Part shown: piece by piece, positions 11,774-21,906 of the stretch
How positions within the stretch are numbered: position 1 is the stretch's first letter
Layout: every line of letters starts with the position of its first letter
Source of the DNA: Sabellastarte sp. h YS-2021
Lineage: Eukaryota > Annelida > Polychaeta > Sabellida > Sabellidae
Assembly (NCBI GenBank): GCA_964017235.1
Contig: OZ024933.1
Location: 62,354,255-62,418,254, forward strand
Direction: 5' to 3'
DNA: 64,000 nucleotides
Position numbers and translations under genes: made by a program
Notes under the pieces: model-generated
What the model was told of the DNA's origin: nothing
Databases searched by the model: none
Seen by the model: the letters and a program-made list of their open reading frames with translations, nothing else

Positions 11774-13814
11774 CTCCTCCAAAGCCTCACTCAGTCCACC
11801 AGTAGGAGGTCGCCTCCATTCTTTCAGGAGAGACTGGCTAACAAACAAATGTTCTCAAAACGTGTTGAACATTATCACCAATGGCTACGTACTGCCGTTC
11901 CTTTCAAAGCCAAACTTGGTCAGATTTCCTCTGATCCTGTCAGAGTACAAGGCCCAGCAAAAAGACCAAGCCTTGGCCACTTGTATCCAGTCTCTCCTGT
12001 CAAAGAACGCAATCGAAAGGGTGGAAAATGTAAAATCTCTCAGGTTTTACAGTCGCCTGTATCTAGTGCCCAAGCCTCACCAAAGGTGGAGGCCAGTCAT
12101 AGACCTCAGCAGGCTCAACACTTTTCTACACATAGAAAAGTTGAAAATGGAAACTCCAGAGTCCATCAGGACTTCCCTGATTCCAGGGGAGTGGGTATCG
12201 TCGATAGATCTGTCGGACGCCTACCTACACATCCCCATCCACCCAAACTCAAGGAAATACCTAAGGTTTTGCTACAAGGCTCAGGTGTTCCAGTTCACCT
12301 CCCTCCCATTCGGACTAGCCACAGCCCCCCAGGTCTTTACAATGATTGTAAAGGAAGTGAAACTAATGGCCCTCTCAAGAGGACTCAGAATTCACCAATA
12401 CCTGGACGACTGGCTGATCAGGTCCCAGTCTCAGGAGGAAGCCCAAGTGAACACTCAGGCGGTGGTAGACCTAACCCAGTCCTTGGGGTGGATAATATAT
12501 CAGGAAAAATCAGAGGTGTTTTCGTTCGTGGTCTACGAGTACCATCGAAATTCAGCCCTTGTAAAACCCACTCAAGAGAGATGGCTCAAACTCCAGGATT
12601 TGATCCTACTCCTCAAGTCAAAACGTGTTTTGACTGCAAGATGTTTGGTGTCGCTAATTGGGTTGCTAGCCTCAACGGAGAAAATATTCCTGGAGGGACG
12701 CCTTCACATGAGGCCCTTTCAGTTTCATCTCAAGGAGCACTGGAGATATCCTCAGTCGCTGGACAACCTCCTTCCTTGGACAGAAGCCATTACAGCCCAC
12801 CTAGATTGGTGGCAAAATCCCTCAAACGTGATGAAAGGTGCAGACCTTCATCCCAAAGACCACAGTATCCAACTCTTTACCGACGCCTCAAACGAAGGTT
12901 GGGGCGCTCACTTAGATCAAAATTCTACAAGGGGTCTGTGGTCAGATCGGGAAAAAAGGCTACACATAAATGTCCTAGAATTGAAGGCGGTCTCCCTGGC
13001 CCTTCGAGACTTCAAGGACCAGTGCCAAAACCAAACAGTGTTAGTTGCGACAGACAACTCAACAGTGGTAGCCTACATCAACAAACAAGGAGGAACTCAC
13101 TCAGCAGAGATGTGTGCTCTCCTGTGGAAGATCATGACCTGGTGCCATCACTACCACATAACATTGAAAGCCAGGCACATCCCAGGGTGCCTGAATGTGA
13201 TGGCCGACCTGCTGTCCAGGTCCAACCAAGTGCAGTCAACAGAATGGTCTCTGCATCCGCAGGTGTTCAAACAGATCTGCCAGAAGTGGTTCACACCTCA
13301 TGTAGACTTATTTGCCACTCACCTGAACCACAAACTTCCACTGTACGTATCTCCTGTCCCAGACCCAAAGGCTTGGGACATAGATGCTCTAAACATAAAC
13401 TGGACGAACCGCACGGCCTATACTTACCCTTCTACGGCTCTCCTTCACAAGGTGATCCAAAAGATCAAGCAATGCCATTGCCTGATCATCGTAATAGCCC
13501 CAGGCTGGCCAGGGATGCCCTGGTTTTGGGACCTAGTGCAGCTCTCAACAGAGATCCCACTACAACTCCCAGTGTCAACGACCATACTCAAACAGTCCCA
13601 CAAGTATGTGTTCCACAACAACCCACAACAGCTGAACCTCCACACCTGGTGTCTAGGAGCGGACAACTCCAAGAACAAGGCTTCTCTGTGGAGGTGTCAG
13701 AGAGAATTGCTGCTCCTCAGCGGTCATCAACAAGGACCATCTACAAGTCAAAGTGGGCCCTATTTGAAAAATGGTGCAGAGAAAATTCGGTGGATTTCTC
13801 CACTCCATCTGTAA
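11523..13814 (+). CDS. DIRS A1 reverse transcriptase - RNase H - methyltransferase-like polyprotein
   Basis: A 763-residue frame, +1 relative to gag and overlapping its 3' end; the first ~80 residues overprint gag. Domain order: RT (about 95-330) with fingers LVPKPHQRWRPVIDLSRL and the catalytic YLDDWL box (12399-12416, residue ~293); RNase H (about 445-560) with FTDAS, the ELKAV glutamate, ATDNSTVVAYIN and RHIPGCLNVMADLLSR; then a Dam-like methyltransferase-related region (about 585-675) with DLFATHLN, DALNINW, YPSTALL (where 'YPP' or 'NPP' is usual) and APGWPGMPWFW. It copies element RNA into DNA. Compared with A2 it lacks five residues (LKPTQ) after the palm (near 12510), an in-frame 15-base loss that could impair activity. 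Expression would need frameshifting or internal initiation. Confidence 0.9.
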   Translation: MKTSFSKKAPQKTLRVSHPTRISPFVVPTRKEAPTGNAPMGAIPLKAVTNRFPQEGENPTSETPGVVFDPTIGEGGVETPLPNDSSKASLSPPVGGRLHSFRRDWLTNKCSQNVLNIITNGYVLPFLSKPNLVRFPLILSEYKAQQKDQALATCIQSLLSKNAIERVENVKSLRFYSRLYLVPKPHQRWRPVIDLSRLNTFLHIEKLKMETPESIRTSLIPGEWVSSIDLSDAYLHIPIHPNSRKYLRFCYKAQVFQFTSLPFGLATAPQVFTMIVKEVKLMALSRGLRIHQYLDDWLIRSQSQEEAQVNTQAVVDLTQSLGWIIYQEKSEVFSFVVYEYHRNSALVKPTQERWLKLQDLILLLKSKRVLTARCLVSLIGLLASTEKIFLEGRLHMRPFQFHLKEHWRYPQSLDNLLPWTEAITAHLDWWQNPSNVMKGADLHPKDHSIQLFTDASNEGWGAHLDQNSTRGLWSDREKRLHINVLELKAVSLALRDFKDQCQNQTVLVATDNSTVVAYINKQGGTHSAEMCALLWKIMTWCHHYHITLKARHIPGCLNVMADLLSRSNQVQSTEWSLHPQVFKQICQKWFTPHVDLFATHLNHKLPLYVSPVPDPKAWDIDALNINWTNRTAYTYPSTALLHKVIQKIKQCHCLIIVIAPGWPGMPWFWDLVQLSTEIPLQLPVSTTILKQSHKYVFHNNPQQLNLHTWCLGADNSKNKASLWRCQRELLLLSGHQQGPSTSQSGPYLKNGAEKIRWISPLHL

Positions 13815-14836
13815 AACAAAACTCAGATTTTTTCATGTATCTGTACCAAGACCTAAAGAGGCGCCCCTCGACCATTGATGGTTACAGGACTACAATCATT
13901 GACACTTTGGGCCCAACAGCCCACCATATTGCACATAATGCAGACCTTCATAGGTTACTCTCCAGTTTTCACAGGGATCGTCCCAAAAGTTCCAGAAATT
14001 TACCTAAGTGGAACCTTTCTGTTGTCCTCAACGAGCTCACAAAAGCACCATTTGAGCCCATGAAAGACACAGACCTCAAACATCTTACTCTCAAAACTGC
14101 CTTCTTGCTAGCTTTGGCCTCCGGCAAACGCCGTAGCGAAATCCATGCCTGGGTCACAAACAAAGTATCTAATCTAGTCCAATGGGAAAAGGTTGCCTTG
14201 TTCCCTTCTTCTGATTTCATAGCCAAAAACCAACTAGCAAGAGAAGGTTCTAAAAGGGTGTATCCAGTGACTATTCCTGCTTTGACTACCATTGTAGATA
14301 GACAATTCAAAGAAGACAGGACCTTGTGTCCGGTGTGGGCCCTGAGGTACTATTTGGATCGAACCAAAGACCTGAGAGGGTATCGATCCCTTTTTTTCAT
14401 CTCCTTCAAGAAAGGATACACCTCAAACATCAGACCCGCTACTCTCTCTTCCTAGTTGAAACAAACCATCCTACTTTGTTACAAACAAGCAGACCAACAA
14501 GCCTTGGACTTGGTCCAAGTTAAAGCGCATGACATCCGGGCCTTCGCGGCCTCTAAGGCCTTTTACGGTGGGGTATCGGTGGACCAAATCATGCAAACCT
14601 GTCACTGGAAAGCTCACAACACATTTACAAATTTTTACCTAAAAGACCTTACTTGGTCGGACACCGACAATATGTATCTGGGACCCGTAGTGGCAGCACA
14701 ACAAGTCCTAGATCCTTCCCCTCAGACCAGTTGTCCTCGGAAAGAAAAAAGGGGGGGGGGGGGGGGGGGGGCACATCCCCTACAACCAAGTCTTCGGGAT
14801 CTAGGTATTCCTTTACCTTCAAGATGTTACGGGTAA
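11849..14836 (+). pseudogene. DIRS A1 tyrosine recombinase frame with in-frame TAG
   Basis: The recognisable YR starts near 13679 (GFSVEVSERIAAPQ), with an N-terminal core-binding part (YKSKWALFEKWC, PSTIDGYR) and a catalytic part: arginine box GKRRSEIHAW, then KAHDIRAFAAS (HxxR), CHWKAHNTFTNFYLKDL (H/W and the nucleophile Tyr). TAG at 14453-14455 cuts the protein before the HxxR and Tyr boxes; A2 has TGG (Trp) there, so this is a recent nonsense change. The frame continues to 14836 through a G-tract. Upstream of YR the frame is open back to 11774, overprinting RT. YR would integrate the circular DNA without target duplication. Confidence 0.85.
14751..14771 (+). repeat. Poly-G tract near the 3' end of the YR frame
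   Basis: An uninterrupted run of about 20 G inside the last ~30 codons of the YR frame; A2 has a shorter run at the homologous place (about 40885-40893). Slippage would change the C-terminal frame after the catalytic Tyr. Confidence 0.8.
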
Positions 14837-15225
14837 GGTCATTTTTGTTTTTTAGTTATCAAGTAATTTGTATTAAGGACTTATTAAGTTGTCATTAATC
14901 TCATATCAAGTGGCAAAAATTTATGAGATGTCCAACCATTGGGTTGGTCAGTCACTCGTGAAGGGCCCTCAGGGACCCTTAGACCTCAAGTGAGCACTGC
15001 TGCACTTCCGTCCTACAATCAAACATCTAGACAGTTTTCAGCACTGTCCCTCATTTTACTTACATTTTTGGCTCGTTACAGGCCCGGTCTTCGGCATCAG
15101 GGCACTGTAAATGGGACTCAGACTGGTATTTCTGGCACTATTCTTTACATATTAATTCAAAATCTTAGAAAAAATGACATATCTTCCAGTCTCAGCTGTA
15201 ATCCCGCCACCGGGCGGTTGAATTC

Positions 15226-15330
15226 AGCATTAAGTCCCACATGGTAAGCTGTTGTAGCGTAATAAAATTGAAAATTTTAATTACTTAAATGTAGCTTTTA
15301 TAAGCTACAAGCTTACCATGTGGGACTTAG
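15226..15330 (+). repeat. DIRS A1 internal complementary region
   Basis: The first half (15226-15268) is the reverse complement of the left terminus and the second half (15269-15330) of the right terminus, meeting at ...GCGTAATAAAAT|TGAAAATTTTAATT. This reproduces the head-to-tail junction of a circle. In the DIRS replication model the ICR restores the termini during circle formation. Confidence 0.9.
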
Positions 15331-15392
15331 AAGAGTCCCACCCTGCCTCCCCGCTGTTTACAGCTGAGGAGTAGGTTTTAGAAAATTTCAAC

Positions 15393-15582
15393 GAGAAAGT
15401 AGGGCGATTGGTCAGAAGTTATCTCGTGATGACAACTACCAGTATATCCGGTGGCTAACAAGAACTGTCTTTTTTTTTCTAAGACGTTGGCCCCGGGTGT
15501 GGCAGCCCGAGAACAGCATTAAGTCCCACACATGGTAAGCTTGTAGCTTATAAAAGCTACATTTAAGTAATTAAAATTTTCA
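15393..15582 (+). repeat. DIRS A1 right inverted terminal repeat
   Basis: Inverted match of 9213-9374 with few changes, extended by the right-terminal tail (15541-15582; GTAGCTTATAAAAGCTAC palindrome, then TTAAAATTTTCAA). Confidence 0.9.
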
Positions 15583-16070
15583 ATTTTCTTCAGATTTAGG
15601 GTATGTTCCCAATATTTGAAATTTTCCTTCCATTGTATGTGCTGACAAGCAAAGTAACGGTTGTAAAATCTCGTCATGTTATTTCATTAAAGTGCTCTCG
15701 ATACCAAGACACTGGGCCTACCAACCCATCCCTGATAAAATATTATTTTTATTGCGTTAATACATCCTATCCAATGGACAATTGCTAATCCGGTCGGCGC
15801 AGACCTGCCCGCCAAACGACAGAAAAAGTCGTCTTACATGAGTGCATAATGCCCCCACAAGCAAGCCGGACCCAGTGTGCACTCGCAAGGTGGCACATCG
15901 TACTTCCTTCCTGTCTAGACAGCGTGATGTCATAGTATCTTTTTCGTTTGGCGTGCATGTGTGCACACGGAAATTAGAGAAGTGTTTTCTTTTTTCATTA
16001 TATGGTGGTATATTGAAGGAACTAAACTTTATTTTACTGTTACTTCATTCTGTGAGTATTATGGCATTTA

Positions 16071-17770
16071 ATGGCAGGTTATGATAAATATTCTGTTTAT
16101 GCCAGATGTCGTGACAAGAAGAAGGGCTCTGATCCCAGTGTGGAAGACAAACCTTGTCCTCATTGTGGTATACTCTCGGAAGATCAAAAGCTGAGACTGG
16201 CCACTCCAGCTTATCAGAAGAAAAGAGAGAAGCGAGAATTAAAAGCAATGGCTGAAGAGTCGAGTAGCACCCTAGTGGACCCTTCCCTTGTTTCTATAAC
16301 AGGGTTAGCGAAAGGCAATGAGGTTAAGAGGTCAGAAGAGGTGAGTACCACCCCTGTGGGTGCGAAAGCCAAAAAGTTAGATAAGAGCCCAGAAGCAGTC
16401 GTCAACACCCCAGGAACTGTGAAATCTAAAAGAACGCCAGACAGCAAAGTGGCCAAAGAAAAGTCCAGCAAGAAACGTCACTCTTCACCGGCCAAGTCGT
16501 TTACAGGGTCCACTGATAGCAAGCTGGAAGCTATTTATCTTAAGTAGGCAGAGAGGTTTAGTCATTTAGAAGCCATGCTTCTTTCCAAGTCTTTCAGTCA
16601 ACCTGAACCGTCCTTCCAGTCGGTGAAGATAACTCCAGTTAAACCCCCTCCAGTCGGGACAGTGGACAACACAGAACCTTTCTTTGCAGCGACCAGATCC
16701 ACCGACCAGCCGAACTCATCTCAACAGACATCTGACCGACCTTAGCCTGTAGACCGACCTTCTGCTGCCGACCAGTCTCCAACCGACCCAGTAGCTAAAC
16801 CCTCAGCTTCCACGTCTGGGTTTGACCCTACCTACCGACCTTCAGATTCGGATATGGACACTGACTCTGTTACTGATACCGAATCTCTGTCACGTGTCAT
16901 GGGAAATACTGAAGAGGGTGAACTCTCTGATATTGAACAGGACTTATCCTTCACTGATGCTGTTAAGGCCTTATCTGAAGAGCAAAATTATAGGAAGACC
17001 ATGCGTGGGATAAGGTCGCACATACCAGACGTCAATCCTGCTTTGTCTAGTTCTGAAGACAACCTGTTTGCAGCCCCTCAACAGCAACCGACCGGCAAGA
17101 TCAGTGTGAATTTACCCACAGACGACTGGTTGTGTCCCAAGATGGATAGACTCAATGTAACTTTAATTCATGGCTACCCATCAAGAAGTTCTGAAGCTGG
17201 AGGTCTCCAGAGAGATCAGTTTGTTAAACTGGCCAAATCACAAGTGAAATGGTATCGACTCCATCCCAGTCAAGACAAACCAGCCGGATCCGTATCTTTC
17301 TGGCACTCTGAGGCTGCCAAGCTGAACAGTACTTACAGTAGAGTGGCAAGATCATCTGGTCTCACTTCTCCAGCCCCTGTATCTCGCTTAGGAAGTGGGA
17401 GAAAAGTGCAAGGGAGGCTACATATATATGTAACCAAGCTGCCTGACTGAACCATTGTTTGAATAAAGTTCAACAGGGTATGACCTCTCAATTGAAAATA
17501 CTGCAGTCAGAACATAGCAAAGGAAAGTCTGCGGACAAGGTCGGTGGGGCCACAGAAGAGCTACAATACCTGATGACCTTCAGTTCAATGCATGGCCAAG
17601 ACGATGGAGCATTTGTCAGACTTTGCTTTTGTCAGTATGTACAACTTCACCCTTGCTCGTTGTGATGCATATCTGGCCCACATGAAATCTGGAAAAAAGC
17701 AAGATACGCTAGCCTAACCAGCCTGGAAGAATCTGGGACGTGCGTACAAGAAGAAAGCTCGTATCCAAGT
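16071..17770 (+). pseudogene. gag: DIRS B1 gag-like pseudogene
   Basis: Starts ATG 16071 (MAGYDKYSVYARCRDKKKG) with a Cys/His cluster (ARC, PCPHC) like that upstream of A1 gag. In-frame TAG codons lie at 16545-16547 and 16743-16745; reading resumes to 17450 (GELSDIEQDLSFTDAVKAL, YRKTMRGI, VKWYRL) before TGA, and a +2 frame carries related sequence to about 17660. Ser/Thr/Pro-rich with basic patches. It would have been the capsid-like protein; three or more lesions make it non-functional. Homologous gag segments occur in B4 (33585-34500) and more weakly in C (63560-63966), which supports the frame choice. Confidence 0.75.
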
Positions 17771-18079
17771 TTCCAGGTATTCATCGCGTCAGGCCAAGGG
17801 TCAGTCAGCTTATAAGTGACAATCAATGTGTAAGATCCTTGTTTCCAAGCAGATTGACCGGAAACAACCAGCAGACAACATTAGTAAGTTTAGTTACACG
17901 GACAATAGACTCTCACTTAATTGTAAGTCCTCATGTTGCAAATTCTGTTCATACTGCACCCGGGCATTCGCAAAAGAAAGGAGTGAGTCCCGGGTCAGCA
18001 GGTTGTTATGGTAAAGAAGACAAATTAAAATATGTGAAAAGTGTTTCTTGTGTCACTCAATTGTCTTGTGTAGAACCTA

Positions 18080-18519
18080 TAACAAATGTCAAAAATGTTG
18101 CCTCAAATCTGCCTGTAGGGGCCAGACTTCAAAATTTTTGCCAAACTTGGCTGGATCTGGGTGCCGGTCCGAAAGTTGTTCAAATCCTGAAAGAGGGTTA
18201 CCCCCTCCCCTTTCGGATCCGGCCAAAACTCACAAGGTATCCCACAATCATAAGCTGTTATGTCAATCCCCACAGGAACAGCTACCTGCTGGAGGCATTA
18301 CATCAGCTTATAGAAAAGAATGTAGTAGAACTGGTACAAAATCAAAAGTCTCCAGGGTTTTTCAACCGACTATTTTTAGTCCCAAAGTCCAACAACAAAT
18401 GGCGACCTACACTAGATCTGAGCAAACTAAACCTTTTCCTCAAGGCTGAAAAATTCAAAATGGAGACGCCAGAAACCATCAAGACTTCCCTCCAACAAGG
18501 GGAGTGGGTATCCTCTATA
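18080..18519 (+). pseudogene. DIRS B1 reverse transcriptase, N-terminal fragment
   Basis: Part of a 283-codon frame (17740-18591). The segment NLPVGARLQNF...KEGYPLPFRIRPKLTRYPTI...LIEKNVVELV...FNRLFLVPKSNNKWRPTLDLSKLN...METPETIKTSLQQGEWVSSI matches the RT fingers of A1 (LVPKPHQRWRPVIDLSRL, METPESIRTSLIPGEWVSSI). Homology stops at 18519 before the palm and the YxDD box; the last ~24 codons of the open frame come from the D ITR. Truncated, hence a pseudogene. Confidence 0.85.
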
Positions 18520-18700
18520 TCCTGCTATGTGTTGGCGAGAGCAAACATCCACAACCAACTCGAATATTTTAAAAAGAAATATTCTTGTTAGTGCACTGCG
18601 CATATGTGAACTGCGCATGCGCCGCGTCCCTAGTTCCCCTTTATAGTTCATATTTTATTTGGTCGTCGGAGAGTAAACATCGTCGAGAAACCATTTGTCA
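18520..18700 (+). repeat. Left ITR (partial) of DIRS-like family D
   Basis: 18520-18650 is the inverted match of 31060-31136 joined to 31763-31833 (landmarks GTTGGCGAGAGC, TTAGTGCACTGCGCATATG, TAGTTCCCCTTTATAG). The expected terminal ~45 bases, predicted from the D ICR at 30895-31005, are absent, so the left tip of D is deleted. Confidence 0.75.
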
Positions 18701-19739
18701 TTTTATTGCGTTAATACATCCTATCCAATGGACAATTGCTAATCCGGTCAGCGCAGACCGGCCCGCCAAACGCCAGAAAAAGACGTCCTGTGTTGCCACC
18801 GGCTGGCCGGTCCATAGTATCGTGCACTCCCCAGATGGCGCCTCGTACTTCCTTCCTGTCTAGACAACCTGACGTCACAGCATCTTTTTCGTTTGGCACG
18901 TGTACTGTGCGAACGTGTTTTCAACATCTCCAGATTTTTTAAAGAAAAGTGTGCTTTATGACGGATTTTCAACCTTATATGTGGATATTTTCAGTGTAGA
19001 AGTGTTATCTACTGATCAAGCACGGATATACATTTAGAAATCTGCTGGAAACGCTCCCTAGTTGACTCAATTTAGTGTTGATGATAGGGCAGTAATCGAT
19101 GAGAAATATGAAGGCAGCCATTTTGCTAGTTTCCTCCCATTCAACCATTGTGTTGTTAGGGGCAGATCTACAATATTGAGGAATTATGGATATACTACTT
19201 ACAGGTATTTTTATCCGTGTCTTTGAATTTACCTTCTGCACCCTTCCAGCTACAGTCACCATAGAAACGTCTTTTCTAGTACTACGTACAAATAAAATCA
19301 CGGGGAACTTCAGTCTACGTAGTTTTGAACCCTGTAAATGGAAGGAATTCCCCAGGCAAGAGATGCATTCTTCAGATTTCTTCAGAGCGCACTGGTACCG
19401 ACTTCTCTGCTGTATAGCATCAGTCACACCAGCCTAGCTTGTGTATAATCAGTGTTTTTCATCAGAAGCAAGAGATGCATTCTTCAGATTTCTTCAGAGC
19501 GCACTGGTCCAGACATCTTTGCTGTAAAGCATTAGTCGACCGGCAAGCTCCAGTTCAACCGACTTCACAATAGAAGGTGATATCAGTCCCTCCCTTGCAG
19601 ACCCGGCTTTGTTGTCGGTAGTGGGGGTTGTGGATGGCCAGTTCACTGGTTTTATCACAAAGAAGAAGGATTTTCATCTACAGAGCGCACTGGTCCAGGC
19701 TTCTCTGCTTTTAAAGCATCAGCCGACCGGCCAGCACAA

Positions 19740-20233
19740 AAGAACGCGACCTCTGACGTCATATTCAGTCAGCCAATCACGTGTCCTTTCTACCAAATCA
19801 CGAAGTTGGTCACGTGGTGCACCGACTAGGTCACGAAGTTTATCACGTGATTCACCGAACAAGAGGATCGGAAGTGCATTATTTGCACTCACGTCTACTG
19901 TGACTCTAGTTTTTAGTTCCTGAAATTCACCTCCAGCACACTGGTACAGACTTCTCTGCTACAGGCATCAGTCGACCAGTCAGCTCACGCTTACTGTGAT
20001 ATAAAGAAAGAACACGTCCAGCGAGGGCATTTCCCCGAAGTTGGTCACGTGATTCACCGACCAGGTCACGAAGCTGATCGTCATCTCCAATCAGCCAATC
20101 ACGTTGTCCCTCCGACCAGGAAACTGGTCATGTGACACACCGACCAACAATTGTTTCTATATATAGATCTCAAGGGCTTTCCCAGCAACTGTCAAATCTA
20201 CAATAAGACGTGCGTTCATAAGAAATACTTTTA
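19740..20233 (+). promoter_or_regulatory. Promoter-like block of DIRS B2
   Basis: A CRE (TGACGTCA, 19754-19761), CCAAT (19773-19777) and E-boxes CACGTG at 19778, 19811, 19844 and 20046 precede TCTATATATAGATC (20157-20170). The first ATG after that is 20234 (ATGGCGG). The same order recurs in B5 (54251-54792), so the arrangement is a family trait. Promoter activity is inferred from motif content only. Confidence 0.5.
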
Positions 20234-20581
20234 ATGGCGGAAACCTACAGCCAGCTGATTTCAACACAAGATAGTTGTAAGTACATTTACTTCAACTGGT
20301 TACAGCATGTACCGACCGACTGCTGGCTAAACAGCCTTGTACAGTTACTTCAACAACTGGTTACAGTGCACCGACCAGCTACACAGCCTTATACAGTAGC
20401 TTTAACAACTGGTTACAGTGTACCGGCTACACAGCCCTGTACACTTGCTTCAAATAACTGGTTACAGAGTGTACCGGCTGGTACTGGCTACACAGCCTTG
20501 TACACTTGCTTCAACTACTGGTTACAGAGTGTACCGGCTGGTACTTGCGACACAGCCTTGTACACTTGCTTCAACAACTGA
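20234..20581 (+). CDS. Putative 115-residue frame running into the 60-bp repeat (doubtful)
   Basis: Starts at ATGGCGG, 64 bases after the TATA-like box, and encodes 115 residues whose C-terminal half is the 20-residue repeat (NWLQSVPAGTGYTALYTCF). I recognise no domain. In B5 the homologous ATG (54792) gives only about 30 codons before a stop, which argues against a conserved protein. More likely a frame kept open by the repeat length. Confidence 0.2.
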   Translation: MAETYSQLISTQDSCKYIYFNWLQHVPTDCWLNSLVQLLQQLVTVHRPATQPYTVALTTGYSVPATQPCTLASNNWLQSVPAGTGYTALYTCFNYWLQSVPAGTCDTALYTCFNN

Positions 20582-20770
20582 TTACAGAATGTACCGGCTG
20601 GTACTTGCTACACAGCCTTGTACATTGGCTTCAACAACTGGTTACAGAGTGTACCGGCTGGTACTGGCTACACAGCCTTGTACACTTGCTTCAACAACTG
20701 GCTACAGAGTGTACCGGCTGGTACTGGATACACAGCCTTGTACACTTGCTTCAACCTACGGGTTACAAGT
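20400..20770 (+). repeat. 60-bp tandem repeat of DIRS B2 (about 6 copies)
   Basis: Units such as those starting GTTACAGAGTGTACCGGCTG at 20461, 20521, 20581, 20641 and 20701 are spaced exactly 60 bases. Since 60 is divisible by three, all three frames stay open for several units (for example WLQSVPAGTGYTALYTCF). The array sits where gag lies in B1. B5 has the homologous array. Confidence 0.92.
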
Positions 20771-21394
20771 CTACTAACAGGGTATTGGCTACACAGTCCT
20801 TACTGTACAGTGCTTCAACCCAACTGGTTACATATTAAAAAAAAAAAAATAATAATAATAATATAGACCAGTAGCTGTCAAAATTCATTGATGACCCCAG
20901 CCTGCTAGCTAGCTTTTTGTTACAGAGAGTTACTAGTTACAGTAAAGTACCGAGTATGGAGTCCGGGTACCGGACAGGGTTGCCTCAGGTTTATTTGGTT
21001 ACAGAGAATTCTTAGACCGGTCAGTGGTCTTGGTGATATGACAGGGATATGACAGTGTCCCAAGCTACTGCCAGGCAACCTTCCCTTATCACACCTCTCA
21101 ACAACCTGTTATCGGTGCTGGACTTGACTGGAGAGATAATAAATTTTGTCATCATGTCCGGCCAGGGGTCAGACATCTCACAAATGACAATTGTTCTGTA
21201 AATGCTGCACCTTGCAGGCTGCTGGCCCGGGGCGAAGAGTCTTTAATGTGAAAAGTTGTGTCAGCCCCACCGGACCACAATAAGAACAGAGAGACTGTTA
21301 ACCTGGATCATTGTCACCAGACCGGACCAGTTTCCGGAGGGACAGAAAATGTTCGTCAGAATACCAAATGTCCCAAATGTGGCACACAGTCTGC

Positions 21395-21900
21395 CTATAG
21401 GGTCCAGACTAAGCCCTTTTCGGGAACGGGTAGGAAGCCTTGGGGGCTGGACCCTAGGTAGTACAAGTGTTGTGGGAGGGATACCTATGTCCTTATACCA
21501 ATTCAAGAACAATCCAGGAAATGCCTGAGATTTCACATCCAAGGTCGGGCATACCAGTTCAAGGCCCTGCCATTTGGTTTGTCCACAGCACCTTTGGAGT
21601 TCACCGTGATACCAAAGCAGGTGAAATTGATGGCCATACACAAGGATTCAAGAAGCCACCAGTACCTAGACGACTGGTTGGTGAGAGCCAGATCCCACCA
21701 GGCTTGTCTCCAATATACACAGGAACTAGTAAATAATGTGTCAGCAACTGGGTTGGCTGAGGAACTTAGAGAAATCAGAGCTGGAGCCCAAACAAGACTT
21801 CGACTTTGTAGGCTACCAGTTCGACTTCAGGTCTGATTGGTTCCGACCGACTTTGGACTGGTGACAGAACCTTCAAGAGACTGTTAAAACTGCTATCCCT
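21395..21900 (+). pseudogene. DIRS B2 reverse transcriptase remnant
   Basis: Short frames carry LPIGSRLSPFRERVGSLGGW (shifted), the palm FKALPFGLSTAPLEFTVIPKQVKLMAIHKDSRSHQ (reading 21550-21660) and the catalytic YLDDWLVRAR (21663-21692), followed by thumb-like sequence. The finger region present in B1 (RLFLVPK...) is deleted between about 21480 and 21500. Several frameshifts; non-functional. Confidence 0.8.
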
Positions 21901-21906
21901 ACCGGC

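Larger units (their letters stand above)
9213..15582 (+). mobile_element. DIRS-like retrotransposon, family A, copy A1 (6.4 kb)
   Basis: The element has inverted terminal repeats (9213-9374 against 15393-15582), an internal complementary region (15226-15330) and gag, RT-RNaseH-methyltransferase-like and YR frames in that order on the plus strand. This set defines DIRS-type tyrosine-recombinase retrotransposons. No target-site duplication is seen (left flank ends TTCTGC, right flank begins ATTTTCTTC), as expected for integration by a tyrosine recombinase. The only obvious lesions are a TAG in YR and a small in-frame loss in RT relative to A2, so it looks fairly young. Confidence 0.93.
15747..18519 (+). 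mobile_element. DIRS-like family B, copy B1, 5' part (left ITR, gag, RT start)
   Basis: Begins TTTTATTGCGTTAATACATC, the left terminus shared with B2 and B5. A decayed gag and the N-terminal part of RT follow, ending abruptly at 18519, where family-D ITR sequence begins. The matching 3' portion of a B element resumes at 31900 with ~1.05 kb missing, so B1 and the 31900-33370 piece are probably one copy split by element D. Confidence 0.8.

Noticed and set aside
13969-14310. Minus-strand 113-codon frame within A1 YR
   Set aside because: Shadow of the conserved plus-strand recombinase; the A2 counterpart is shorter and altered.
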